Under the pieces are notes generated by a model, which was not told the origin of the DNA, did not search any database, and was given only the letters and a program-made list of their open reading frames with translations. Shown in pieces: positions 1-8,656 of a stretch of 64,000 nucleotides of DNA; the first letter of the stretch is position 1, and the number at the start of each line of letters is the position of its first letter. This stretch comes from Candidatus Aegiribacteria sp. MLS_C (GTDB lineage Bacteria; Fermentibacterota; Fermentibacteria; Fermentibacterales; JCC-6), in contig LQBI01000007.1 in the NCBI GenBank assembly GCA_002030045.1, forward strand, positions 25,443 through 89,442. Reading direction: 5' to 3'. A program made the translations under genes and the position numbers.

Positions 1-2
1 TC

Positions 3-326
3 CAGACCTACGACCAGATGCCGGAGCCCAAGTACGCGGTAGGGTTCGGTTCGTGTCCCATAAACGGCGGAATGTACTGGGACTCCTACAACACCATAAA
101 GCACCTGGACAAGTACATACCCATAGACGGCTGGATAGCGGGATGCATGCCCCGTCCCGAGGCGATATTCGTTGCGGTGACCCATCTCTGGACCCTGATA
201 GACAAGGACATGGCGGACGGCTACAAGAGGTACAGGAAGCACTACGCCGCCTACAGGGCCAACCAGGAGAAGGCCCTGCCGGGTCTTGACTGGCCGCCGC
301 TCTTTCCCCTGGAGGGTTCCGAATGA
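3..326 (+). CDS. nuoB: NADH-quinone oxidoreductase subunit B (NuoB), C-terminal part
   Basis: This is the 3' end of a NuoB/PSST-type subunit; the reading frame is already open at the window edge, so the N-terminus lies outside. In the family this subunit holds iron-sulfur cluster N2, the last electron carrier before quinone. Visible signatures are PEPKYAVGFGSCPINGG and GCMPRPEAI, which carry the two downstream cluster-ligand cysteines. The stop overlaps the nuoC start as ATGA, typical of translational coupling. A hydrogenase small subunit (EchC/HycG type) looks similar here, but the following NuoD lacks NiFe ligands, so complex I is the better call. Confidence 0.88.
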   Translation, partial: QTYDQMPEPKYAVGFGSCPINGGMYWDSYNTIKHLDKYIPIDGWIAGCMPRPEAIFVAVTHLWTLIDKDMADGYKRYRKHYAAYRANQEKALPGLDWPPLFPLEGSE

Positions 327-844
327 GGGATATGGGGACACTGCTTGAACAGCTGACCTCGACTTTCGACGGGGTCCGGGCAAGACTGGACGATGACGGC
401 AGGATGAGGCTGGAGGCGGAAAAGGAATCGGTGATGTCCCTCCTCAGCTTCCTGAGGGATTCAGGTTTTGACTTCCTTCAGATGGTTTCCTGCGTGGACT
501 GGATCGACCGCGGCAGTATGGAGCTGGTGTACGTTCTCTCCAGTTATCCCTCCACGGATGGCGGGAGCGGGGACCTCCTCTACTGCATCCTCAAGGTGGA
601 GCTGCCCAGGGACCGGGCACGGACGGTCTCTGTGATACCGCTCTACGAATGCGCGGAACCGTACGAGAGGGAGATACATGAGCTGTTCGGGGTCGACTTC
701 CACGGCCATCCCCGTCTCACGCCGCTTTTGCTGGAGCGGGAATATCCGGTCCCGCCCTTCAGGAAGGACTTCGACACCAGGAAGTACGTGAGCGATTTCT
801 TCGACAGCATCCCTCCTGTGGAAGAGGAGGGAGGAGCACAATGA
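323..844 (+). CDS. nuoC: NADH-quinone oxidoreductase subunit C (NuoC, 30 kDa)
   Basis: A 173-residue protein matching the 30-kDa subunit of complex I, part of the peripheral arm that sits beside NuoD. The diagnostic family block is near residues 112-150: an YEREIHELFGVDFHGHP segment followed by a proline-rich PPFRKDF motif. The length is normal for a stand-alone NuoC rather than a NuoCD fusion. ATGA overlaps at both ends tie it to nuoB and nuoD. A second in-frame ATG nine bases downstream (332) could also be the start. Confidence 0.9.
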   Translation: MRDMGTLLEQLTSTFDGVRARLDDDGRMRLEAEKESVMSLLSFLRDSGFDFLQMVSCVDWIDRGSMELVYVLSSYPSTDGGSGDLLYCILKVELPRDRARTVSVIPLYECAEPYEREIHELFGVDFHGHPRLTPLLLEREYPVPPFRKDFDTRKYVSDFFDSIPPVEEEGGAQ

Positions 845-1938
845 GAGAACTCGAACTTTACTTCGGTCCCCAGCACCTTGGCATGGTGGGCAACTTCAGC
901 ATAACCCTCCAGGTGGAGGGCGACAGGGTGGTGAAGGCCGATGCCAACCCGGGATTCCTGCACAGGGGCTTCGAGAAGCTCATGGAGCAGAGGAGCTGGA
1001 TAAAGAACTTCCCCATGGTGTGCAGGATGAACGTGGTGGAGCCGGACTCCATGGAGATGATATACGCCATGGGTGTGGAGAAGCTGGCGGGAATAGAGGT
1101 CCCGGAGCGGGCCCAGTTCGTTCGGAGCATCTACCTGGAGCTGGCAAGGGTCGGATCCCACCTTTTCGGGCTCTGGGCCTACGCCAACATGCTGGGGTTC
1201 GACACGGTTGCCCAGTGGGCCATGTACCACAGGGACCTTGTCCTGGACCTCTTCGAGGAGCTGACCGGAGGCAGGGTCTACCACATCTACATCTGGCCGG
1301 GAGGCGTAAGGCGGGACTTCCCCGCCGGCTTCGAGAAGAGGATGGTGGAGACCCTACATTCCATAGGCGGTTGCGTGCCCGACTACGACGACACCTTCTT
1401 CAACAACTCCCTCTTCCGCAGCCGGGCATCGGGAGTGGGTACCGTGACCAGGGAACAGGCCCTGAGGATGGGCGGCAGCGGACAGGTCCTGCGGGCCACC
1501 GGCGTACCCTTCGACGTACGCAAGGCCGAGCCCTACGCCGCCTATTCCAGTGTGCCGTGGGAAGTGCCCACCAGGGAGAAGGGCGATGCCTACTCCCGTA
1601 TATGGGTAGTTCGTGACGAGATGATAGAGAGCGTCCACATGATCTTCAAGCTGCTTGACTCCATGCCGGGAGGCAGCGTCTACACGCGGATACCGAATCC
1701 CTTCAAGTGGCGCATCCCCGAGGGGGATGCCTACGTGCGCTGTGAATCTTCAAGGGGAGAGCTGGGACTGTACCTGGTGAGCGACGGGGGCGACAAGCCC
1801 TACAGGGCCCACTTCAGGACGCCCTCCTACCCCCACGGGCTCACCGTGCTGGAACACGCCCTGGAAGGGGCGAACATATCCGATGTGGGGAACATCATGA
1901 TAAGTCTTTACGTGGTCGCTCCGGAAATTGACAGGTGA
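841..1938 (+). CDS. nuoD: NADH-quinone oxidoreductase subunit D (NuoD, 49 kDa)
   Basis: A 365-residue complex I 49-kDa subunit. In the family it forms the quinone-binding cavity with NuoB. The N-terminus has the conserved PQHLGMVG (usually PQHPG) and FLHRGFEKL blocks, and residues near 100 read ARVGSHLFGLWAYANMLG. The paired CxxC motifs that hold nickel-iron in related hydrogenases are absent at both ends: the N-terminal region keeps one cysteine in NFPMVCRMN, and the C-terminus ends VVAPEIDR. This argues for an electron-transfer complex rather than a group 4 hydrogenase. It overlaps nuoC by 4 bases. Confidence 0.9.
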   Translation: MRELELYFGPQHLGMVGNFSITLQVEGDRVVKADANPGFLHRGFEKLMEQRSWIKNFPMVCRMNVVEPDSMEMIYAMGVEKLAGIEVPERAQFVRSIYLELARVGSHLFGLWAYANMLGFDTVAQWAMYHRDLVLDLFEELTGGRVYHIYIWPGGVRRDFPAGFEKRMVETLHSIGGCVPDYDDTFFNNSLFRSRASGVGTVTREQALRMGGSGQVLRATGVPFDVRKAEPYAAYSSVPWEVPTREKGDAYSRIWVVRDEMIESVHMIFKLLDSMPGGSVYTRIPNPFKWRIPEGDAYVRCESSRGELGLYLVSDGGDKPYRAHFRTPSYPHGLTVLEHALEGANISDVGNIMISLYVVAPEIDR

Positions 1939-1960
1939 ATGATGCGCGGGGGTGTCGACA

Positions 1961-3811
1961 ATGGCTAGACCGAGTCTGCTGAAGCCCTTCAGGGCGGTGA
2001 GGTTCCTGTTCAGGAAACCGAGGACGCTCAGGTACCCCTTCCAGCTCAAGGAGCCGGCCGCAAGGTACAGGGGTTTCCACCTGAACGACTGGGACCTCTG
2101 CACGGGGTGCGGGAACTGCGCCGACATATGTCCCAACGAGGCCATCGAGATGGTTCCTCAGCCCGACCTGATCCCGGAACCCGGGACCAAGAACGAGAGG
2201 CCGCGCCTCGATTACGGGAGGTGCTGTTTCTGCGGGCTCTGCGTCGACATATGCCCGCCGGCCTCCCTGAGGCTCTCCCGGGACTACTTCCACATACATT
2301 TCGATCCCGGCACCTTTGTCTTCACTCCCAGGGACGAGAAGACAGACGACAGTAACTTCGTGCCGGACGAGGGCTACTCGGTGCTGAAGGCCAGCCTCAG
2401 CCACAGGAAGAGGGATTACGAGGGGTTCAGCTCCGACCTGGACTACGCGCTCTTCGACCCTCAGCGGGTGGAGATGCCTGAGCTGCCGCCGGAGGAGAGG
2501 AAGAAGTCGTTCATAGAACAGGTGCTCGGCTACAGCAGGGAGCAGGCGGTCAGAGAGGCCGAGAGATGCCTGGAATGCCGTCTCTGCGAGGAGGCCTGTC
2601 CTGCGGGACTGAGAATATCCGAGTACGTGGAGGCCATCTACAGGGACGAACCGGAGGAATCTCTGAGGATAATCCTGGAGGACAATCCGATACCTTCCAT
2701 CTGCGGCAGGATCTGCATGAAGCACTGCGAGGACGCCTGTTCTCTCAGGTTCAGGGGTGAATCCGTGGCCATAAGGTGGCTCAAGAGGTTCGCGGCGGAT
2801 TCGGTGCGCAGCTTCCGTGACGCCCTGGAGGCCTCTCCCGGCGAACCGACAGGTAGGAGGATAGCGGTGGTGGGCGCGGGTCCCAGCGGCCTGTCGGCCG
2901 CCTACTTCCTGAGGCTCCTGGGACACGGGGTCACCGTGTTCGACGAGAGGGAGGCGGGAGGCGGAATAATCAGGACAGGGCCTCCGCGGTACAGGCTGCC
3001 CATGGAGAGCATAGACAGGGACGTGGACTACATAGCCTCGCTTGGAGTGGAGTTCCGCTTCAACACCAGAGTGGGCAGGGATATCCGGTTCGCCGACCTG
3101 CAGAATGATTTCGATGCGGTCTTCATAGGGACCGGCTATACCATCAGCCGCTCCACGAGGGTGGAGAACGCCGACAGGTGCCTGCTGGCGCTGGATTTCC
3201 TGGAGAGGAACAAGACCGGTGACCCGGTGAAGGTGACGACGGAAGTCATAGTCATAGGCGGAGGCAACGTGGCCATGGACGTGGCACGGGAGGCTCTGAG
3301 GCTCCAGTACATCCAGCACCCCGGCGTCGAATGCAGCGTGAAGACGGTTTCCCTGGAGGACTGGGACCAGATGCCCGCCACCGAGGAGGAGATCCGGGAA
3401 GCCCGTGAGGAGGGAATAGTCTTCAATCCGGCCTGGGGTCCGGACATGGTCCTGCTGGACGGCGGCGGCGGCATCATCGGACTGCAGTGCAAGAAGGTCA
3501 GGTCTGTATTCGACGGCGAGGGCCGCTTCGCACCCACCTTCTACGAAGAGCAGAAGATGGTCATTCCCGGGTCCATGATTATCGAGGCCATCGGCCAGGG
3601 AGCGGACCTGTCCTTCATTCCGGAGGAGCTGCTGAAGGACCTGGAGTACACTCCTAGAAGGAAGGTCAGCGTGGATGAGAACGGCATGACCTCCATCAGA
3701 GGGATCTTCGCCGGAGGCGACATCGTCAACGTCAACATGGACGCCGTCACGGCCATCCGGGACGCCAGGACCGCCGCCGAGGGAATCGACAGGTGGCTCG
3801 CCGGCAGGTAA
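1961..3811 (+). CDS. NuoI-type ferredoxin fused to GltD/NfnB-like FAD-NAD(P) oxidoreductase
   Basis: A 616-residue fusion. Residues about 1-110 look like NuoI: FRKPRTLRYPFQ, then two 4Fe-4S motifs, CTGCGNCADICP (about 47) and CCFCGLCVDICP (about 87). Residues about 195-290 form a GltD-type iron-sulfur domain (CLECRLCEEACP, then NPIPSICGRICMKHCE). The rest is a two-dinucleotide-binding flavoprotein with GAGPSGLSAAYF near 305 and a second Rossmann motif GGGNVAMDVA near 433. Inferred role: it feeds NAD(P)H electrons to the complex I peripheral arm. ATG 1961 was chosen over GTG 1952 because GGGGG lies 8 bases upstream of it. It follows nuoD by 22 bases. Confidence 0.85.
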   Translation: MARPSLLKPFRAVRFLFRKPRTLRYPFQLKEPAARYRGFHLNDWDLCTGCGNCADICPNEAIEMVPQPDLIPEPGTKNERPRLDYGRCCFCGLCVDICPPASLRLSRDYFHIHFDPGTFVFTPRDEKTDDSNFVPDEGYSVLKASLSHRKRDYEGFSSDLDYALFDPQRVEMPELPPEERKKSFIEQVLGYSREQAVREAERCLECRLCEEACPAGLRISEYVEAIYRDEPEESLRIILEDNPIPSICGRICMKHCEDACSLRFRGESVAIRWLKRFAADSVRSFRDALEASPGEPTGRRIAVVGAGPSGLSAAYFLRLLGHGVTVFDEREAGGGIIRTGPPRYRLPMESIDRDVDYIASLGVEFRFNTRVGRDIRFADLQNDFDAVFIGTGYTISRSTRVENADRCLLALDFLERNKTGDPVKVTTEVIVIGGGNVAMDVAREALRLQYIQHPGVECSVKTVSLEDWDQMPATEEEIREAREEGIVFNPAWGPDMVLLDGGGGIIGLQCKKVRSVFDGEGRFAPTFYEEQKMVIPGSMIIEAIGQGADLSFIPEELLKDLEYTPRRKVSVDENGMTSIRGIFAGGDIVNVNMDAVTAIRDARTAAEGIDRWLAGR

Positions 3812-4050
3812 TGGAAGCTGGCCCATGCGGTAACTGACGGTCTGCTCAGGGAACAGGTCCATCGTCTTCAGAACGTAGCAGGCATGTTGAGCGTTCAATT
3901 CACGTTGCCCGTGAGCGGATGCACTGTGCGGAAACCCGGTGTGCTGAGCGGGAATGGATGTATATTCGGTCCCGTGACCGGGATTTGCTCCTGTATGTAT
4001 CATCCCGGCCGTACAATAAGGATCCTGTCAGGATCATGAGAGGTGGTACG

Positions 4051-4704
4051 ATGGGAACTGCAGCCAGGACAGCCGGTGCCATCATCCTGCTTGCGACGGT
4101 CTCCTCCGCGGCATACGCCGATTCCCCCCTGACGTCCACTCCCTTCCACGAGGCTTACATGGACCTGCCGGTGATCAACAGGCACGTCGGGAGCGTCATG
4201 AACAGGGACATATACGGTATCCTCCGTTCCGAAGAGTACCCGATTCATGTGAAGGCGGCGCTTATCAACGCCATGGGGTGGGACTTCGGGGGGCAGAGCA
4301 ACGCGGCGCTGTTCATGTTCTACTTCATGGAGGACACGGGTCTGGATGCCGTCGTGCCGGAGGACATGACCGGTGAGGAGCTTCTGCTTCTGGCCTACAT
4401 GGTGAGCATGGACGACTACTTCACCATGAGCCCCATAGAGACCGATGGGGAGGGGGTACTGGGAATGTCCGGCGCGGACCTGGCCAGGCTTGCGGCCGAG
4501 AGGGTGCCCGAGGACTTCACCGTGCGGTTGATCAGCGCCCTGATACTGTCGCAGGAGGCCATGGGCCACGACTGGGGAAAGGTCTTCGAGCTTTGCGATT
4601 CAGTCATGAGGGAGGACCTGGACCGGAACATGCGCGGCGACGCCATCGGTATCATAATGGACTACATAAGCCTCTACTACGACTATTCCAGGGGGATCCA
4701 ATGA
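4051..4704 (+). CDS. Secreted protein of unknown function, probable N-terminal part of a frameshifted gene
   Basis: A 217-residue product with a clear signal peptide (hydrophobic residues 6-20, cleavage likely after AYA). The remainder is helical and acidic with no recognised domain. ATG 4051 was chosen because GAGAGGTGG lies just upstream and the signal peptide begins there. The frame stops soon after a run of five G (4691-4695). The next frame reads on without a stop into the following ORF, so this and 4730-5374 may be one gene of about 440 codons split by a one-base insertion. No function is assigned. Confidence 0.6.
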   Translation: MGTAARTAGAIILLATVSSAAYADSPLTSTPFHEAYMDLPVINRHVGSVMNRDIYGILRSEEYPIHVKAALINAMGWDFGGQSNAALFMFYFMEDTGLDAVVPEDMTGEELLLLAYMVSMDDYFTMSPIETDGEGVLGMSGADLARLAAERVPEDFTVRLISALILSQEAMGHDWGKVFELCDSVMREDLDRNMRGDAIGIIMDYISLYYDYSRGIQ

Positions 4705-4729
4705 CGCTGCCTCCGGTAGCAGGCTCATC

Positions 4730-5374
4730 ATGTTCCGGGAGGTGTTTTTTCCCGGCGTGGAGGATGACATGATCCAGGTCCTGTGCATCGCGATGGTGCT
4801 GACGGTTCCCCACGACGATTTCCTCGACGAGCTTGACGAGCAGTACCGGAGCATGGTCATGGAGATCATTCCGAGCGACTACGGTTCCGTCGGAACGGGG
4901 ACCCTGATGGAGGAAGCGGCGGTGATCGCGGGCAGCGTCTATTCCACGGGAGCCGGGGCGATCCACGACCTTGCCGTCGAACTCACGGCTATGCTCCCGG
5001 CGGTGGACCAGGGAATACTGGACGGCATGGTCCAGAGGGATGGGGTGGACATCCAGGCCCTGGGGCTGATGCGCCTGCTGGCCGAGCAGGGTACCGGCGA
5101 TCTCGACGGATACCTCTATCTGCTCCGTTTCTGGGACCCGGCCATCGCCGCAGGCTATACCAAATCCATCATGCTGGCCAGGTCCCTGCCACCCGGGGAG
5201 TACGGCGGAAGGACCATCGCGGAGAGGCTGGTGCCGGACCGCTACTACTATCTCGACGGTGACTACGCGTCACCTGTGATAGCCATCGTGTCTCTCCGGG
5301 ACCTCTTCACCGTCAAGCTCGTACTGCAGGAGTCCGGATGCTTCCTCCCGGTCCGTTTCATCTGGTACGAGTGA
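4730..5374 (+). CDS. Protein of unknown function, probable C-terminal continuation of the 4051 gene
   Basis: A 214-residue frame without a signal peptide, transmembrane segment or recognised domain. Its first ATG has no good ribosome binding site. The same frame is open upstream back to the G5 run at 4691-4695, giving RGSNDAASGSRL before the ATG. Composition (acidic, Met- and Leu-rich, helical) resembles the upstream gene. Either it is a separate gene, or together they are one frameshifted or mis-sequenced secreted protein. Confidence 0.5.
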   Translation: MFREVFFPGVEDDMIQVLCIAMVLTVPHDDFLDELDEQYRSMVMEIIPSDYGSVGTGTLMEEAAVIAGSVYSTGAGAIHDLAVELTAMLPAVDQGILDGMVQRDGVDIQALGLMRLLAEQGTGDLDGYLYLLRFWDPAIAAGYTKSIMLARSLPPGEYGGRTIAERLVPDRYYYLDGDYASPVIAIVSLRDLFTVKLVLQESGCFLPVRFIWYE

Positions 5375-5520
5375 TGCGGGCCGGTGCCGTGAACCGCGCG
5401 GGGAGGACCGATCTAGCCGTCGTATTCCATTGCCGCCGGAATTCCTGAGCCTTCCGGTATACCATTGCCGCGGGTGCATCAATTTTGCATCTTGTGTCTG
5501 CCCGCAGAGTCTCGAGAACT

Positions 5521-5550
5521 TTTTCACCGGTCTTCGTGTTGTGTTATAAG
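5521..5550 (+). promoter_or_regulatory. Candidate sigma-70-type promoter for the C25 peptidase gene
   Basis: TTTTCA at 5521-5526 and TATAAG at 5545-5550 are separated by 18 bases, in the AT-richer part of the 220-bp gap before the ATG at 5595. The -35 match is weak, so this is tentative. Confidence 0.3.
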
Positions 5551-5594
5551 TATGCAATTCATTCGGAACCCAATTACAGACCCTGGAGGTCGAA

Positions 5595-7793
5595 ATGCTC
5601 AGAGTGATGATTACCTGTTCGCTCCTTGCGTCTTTCGCATTCGCGGAAGTACTCTATCGATCCGGGGAGCAGGTGGAACCGGCCCTGTACCTGGGCACTG
5701 ACGGCGAGGGCATTCTCGTCGAGTTCAACTTGCCCGCGCTGACCGCGGAGGAGCTGGTCGTGGGTGAATACGGTCCGGGCACCGTGATGAGGATCCCCGG
5801 AGAGGGAGTAGGAATGCCCGTAGGCGCTCCGGACCTCCCGGTGATCCGGCGGATGGTCCTGTTGCCCAATACAGGCGACGTCTCGATCGAGATCGTGTCC
5901 TCCGAATGCACCTCTCTCGGTATCTACGACATTCCTCCGTTCCAGGAGTTCCCCATCAGGAGCGGCGGAGCCGCCCCCTACAGGATAGACGACGGCATAT
6001 ACTCGAGTTCGGATCTGTATCCATACCAGCCGGTGGTCCTGGACAGGATAAGCATCCTCAGGGACATCAGGGTGGCCTGGGTTTACTTCTCACCGGTGCA
6101 GTACGATCCCGTGACCGGCCAGACTTTGCTCAACACATCGGTCACCGCCAGGCTCGTGGTCTCCGGCAGCGGCGAGAACGAGATATACAGGCCCTTCAGG
6201 GGCTACACCAGGAGCTTCATGCCCCTGTACGAGCAGGTGCTGGGCTTCCAGGGCGGAGGCACCGACGTCATCGACGGCTCCTACCTGGTCATCGGGCCCC
6301 AGGAGGGGATCGACCTGGTCTCCGGCCTTGTGGAATGGAAGAGGCAGAAGGGCCTGGAGGTCTTCATAGGCACCGTCCCAGAGATAGGCGGGACGGCCGC
6401 CGAGATAGACGACTACATAGAGGACGCCTACAACACATGGCCGAACCCTCCCGAATGGGTGCTGCTGGTGGGCGACGAGTACAACGTGCCGGTCTACTAC
6501 TCCAGCGGCACCGCGGCCGACAACCAGTACGGGGTCATCGGCACCGGATACGACCCCAGCGTCCACATCGGAAGGCTCTGCTCAGACACCGGCGACCTCC
6601 CCTACGTGGGCTGGAAGATAGAGGCCTACGAGAACGATCCCTTCGAGCCGGATCCCAGCTGGTTCCAGTACGCCATAAGCATCGGCTCGACTGATTTCCA
6701 GGATCCCTGGATGTCCTGGAGGTACGAACAGATATTCGAGGCTCACGGCATGCCCACCACGCTCTACTGCAACAACACCTCCTACGGCGGCATACCGCCT
6801 ACCATAGCCCTGATATCCGCCGACGTGAACAGCGGTATCTCCCTGCTCAGCTACATCGGCCACGGAAGCACCCAGTCCTGGGGCACAACCGGCTTCAGCA
6901 ACAGCGATGTTGCCGCGCTTTCCAACGACCGCAGGCTGCCGTGGATAAGCTCCATAGCCTGCTACAACTCAGAGTTCCAGGGAGGCACGACCTGTTTCGG
7001 CGAGGCCTGGATGAACGAGGGGGACGTAAACGACCCGAAGGGAGCCATAGGCTTCATGGGTGCCACCACCGGCAGCCCGGTGGGTCCCACCGACTCCCTG
7101 GCCCTCTACCAGTTCCGCGGGTACTTCGAAGAGGAAATGTACCACATGGGCGCCGCCTTCGACTACGGCAAGATCATGGCCTACTACATCTTCGGCTGCC
7201 CGGAGATGGACATCTTCTGCACTACCGGACCGCTGGTGCATCTCGCCGTCGACCACCCCGACTGCATCGAACCCGGTCCCTGGACGGTGACCGTGACCGC
7301 CGACGGCGTTCCCGTGGAAGGCGCCCTGGTTGGAATAGTCCAGGACACCACCTTCCTCGAGAGCGGCTACACGGACGCTTCAGGTGCGGCAGCCCTGGAT
7401 ATCCCCGCCATTCCCGGCACCGACTGGGTGACGGTCACGGCCACGGCCCACAACCTCTACCCGTGGGTCGGTTCCGTTCCGGTATCCGGCCTGGGTGTCG
7501 AGGAGGGAACGAACCCCGGCGTGTTCAGTCTGTCCGTGGGACCCAACCCGTTCTCCTCGGCGGCCACATTCAGCTACACCCTGCCGGTGTCAGGCCGAAT
7601 GTCGCTGGACGTCTACGACCTCACCGGCAGGCTGGTGACAAGCGTGGTCTCCGGAGAGCAGCCGGCTGGATCCCATTCCGTACAGTGGCAGGGAACCGGT
7701 GACGGCGGAAGTCCTGTACCGGGAGGAATGTACCTTGTGAGGCTCACGGCAGGCGGCGAGGCGCTTAACAGGTCCTGCGTCCTGATCCGCTGA
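5595..7793 (+). CDS. Gingipain-like C25 family cysteine peptidase with FlgD-like C-terminal sorting domain
   Basis: A 732-residue secreted protease. It has a signal peptide (residues 1-17), a propeptide-like beta region to about 210, then a C25 caspase-fold catalytic domain. The catalytic pair is readable: His in LLSYIGHGSTQSW (about 420) and Cys in SSIACYNSEFQ (about 455). An Ig-like domain follows, and the last 85 or so residues form a FlgD-like module (VGPNPFSSAATF, VYDLTGRLV, GGMYLVRL) of the type used for type IX secretion or surface anchoring. GGAGG just upstream supports the ATG. A strong terminator follows, so the gene appears monocistronic. A paralogue lies at 19527. Confidence 0.87.
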   Translation: MLRVMITCSLLASFAFAEVLYRSGEQVEPALYLGTDGEGILVEFNLPALTAEELVVGEYGPGTVMRIPGEGVGMPVGAPDLPVIRRMVLLPNTGDVSIEIVSSECTSLGIYDIPPFQEFPIRSGGAAPYRIDDGIYSSSDLYPYQPVVLDRISILRDIRVAWVYFSPVQYDPVTGQTLLNTSVTARLVVSGSGENEIYRPFRGYTRSFMPLYEQVLGFQGGGTDVIDGSYLVIGPQEGIDLVSGLVEWKRQKGLEVFIGTVPEIGGTAAEIDDYIEDAYNTWPNPPEWVLLVGDEYNVPVYYSSGTAADNQYGVIGTGYDPSVHIGRLCSDTGDLPYVGWKIEAYENDPFEPDPSWFQYAISIGSTDFQDPWMSWRYEQIFEAHGMPTTLYCNNTSYGGIPPTIALISADVNSGISLLSYIGHGSTQSWGTTGFSNSDVAALSNDRRLPWISSIACYNSEFQGGTTCFGEAWMNEGDVNDPKGAIGFMGATTGSPVGPTDSLALYQFRGYFEEEMYHMGAAFDYGKIMAYYIFGCPEMDIFCTTGPLVHLAVDHPDCIEPGPWTVTVTADGVPVEGALVGIVQDTTFLESGYTDASGAAALDIPAIPGTDWVTVTATAHNLYPWVGSVPVSGLGVEEGTNPGVFSLSVGPNPFSSAATFSYTLPVSGRMSLDVYDLTGRLVTSVVSGEQPAGSHSVQWQGTGDGGSPVPGGMYLVRLTAGGEALNRSCVLIR

Positions 7794-7811
7794 CAGTATT
7801 CCTGGACCACA

Positions 7812-7837
7812 GGGGCGCATACCGCTGCGCCCCTTTT
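7812..7837 (+). terminator. Rho-independent terminator after the C25 peptidase gene
   Basis: GGGGCGCA (7812-7819) pairs perfectly with TGCGCCCC (7826-7833) around a 6-base loop and is followed by TTTT. Confidence 0.85.
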
Positions 7838-7852
7838 CCGTTGGGGGACATT

Positions 7853-8656
7853 ATGCTCTTGCCCGCGATCGGTATCATAGGCTGCATGGGTGGCTTCATG
7901 GAATACGCAGGAAGCCTTCTGGAGACGCCACCCGGCACCATCCTCCGCAGCGACTCGGCAGTGACCCCCGAGGAGATGCTGTCCGCTCTCTCAGAAGCGG
8001 ACGTGGTCTTCCTGGGGGAGAAGCACGACGACCCGCTGGCCCACAGGTGGGAACTCTTCATCTGGACGCGCCTGGCCGGGTCCGACAGGGCACTGGCGCT
8101 GGAGATGTTCGAGACCGACGTGCAGGAGCTGCTTGACGGCTACCTTTCCGGCGGAGTCACACGGGAGGAGTTCCTGGAGGGGAGCAGGCCCTGGAGCAAC
8201 TACGCAACGGATTACTCGCTGATGGTGGAGTACGCCAGGCTCAAGGGGTACAGGGTCATAGCCGCCAACGTGCCCAGGCGATTCGCCTCGGACGTGGCCA
8301 GGGATGGGTGGGACGCTCTGTCCGATGAGGAATGGTTCAGGGAGGTTACGGTGGATTCCTCCGACTCCGGCTACAGGGAGCGTTTCCTGGAAACCATGGG
8401 TATCGTCGGGGGGCAGATGCACGAGATGCCCATGGACCCCATGAACATGTACAGGGCGCAGAGCCTCAAGGACGCGGTAATGGCCCGATCAGTCGATGGC
8501 GAGAGGTGCGTCTTCGTCTGCGGGAGCTTCCACAGCGACTACAGGTCCGGCATTCCCGACCAGCTGGCCGGAGGTACCACCTTTCTGACCGTCAGGATGC
8601 TTACGGATGGGGAGGAGTACTCACCGGAGCTGGCGGACTTCGTGATAGTGCCGTGA
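7853..8656 (+). CDS. ChaN-like haem/iron-regulated protein (PF04187 type)
   Basis: A 267-residue protein of the ChaN-like family, whose characterised members are haem-binding or erythromycin-esterase-like envelope proteins. The family signature LGEKHDDPLAH lies near residues 50-60, and a later VFVCGSFHSDY supplies the second conserved histidine. The N-terminus is a short hydrophobic leader with a cysteine in GIIGCMGG that could be a weak lipobox. ATG 7853 was chosen because GGGGG sits 5 bases upstream; TTG 7841 is in frame but poorly placed. The stop overlaps the next start (GTGA). Confidence 0.75.
   Translation: MLLPAIGIIGCMGGFMEYAGSLLETPPGTILRSDSAVTPEEMLSALSEADVVFLGEKHDDPLAHRWELFIWTRLAGSDRALALEMFETDVQELLDGYLSGGVTREEFLEGSRPWSNYATDYSLMVEYARLKGYRVIAANVPRRFASDVARDGWDALSDEEWFREVTVDSSDSGYRERFLETMGIVGGQMHEMPMDPMNMYRAQSLKDAVMARSVDGERCVFVCGSFHSDYRSGIPDQLAGGTTFLTVRMLTDGEEYSPELADFVIVP

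Noticed and set aside
841-1938. A NiFe hydrogenase large subunit
   Set aside because: No N- and C-terminal CxxC ligand pairs; it fits NuoD.
1895-4003. A minus-strand frame of about 700 codons over the NuoI fusion
   Set aside because: It is the antisense of a clear multi-motif gene; its Pro/Val/His-rich translation has no domain, and AGG/CTG-rich codon use creates such frames.
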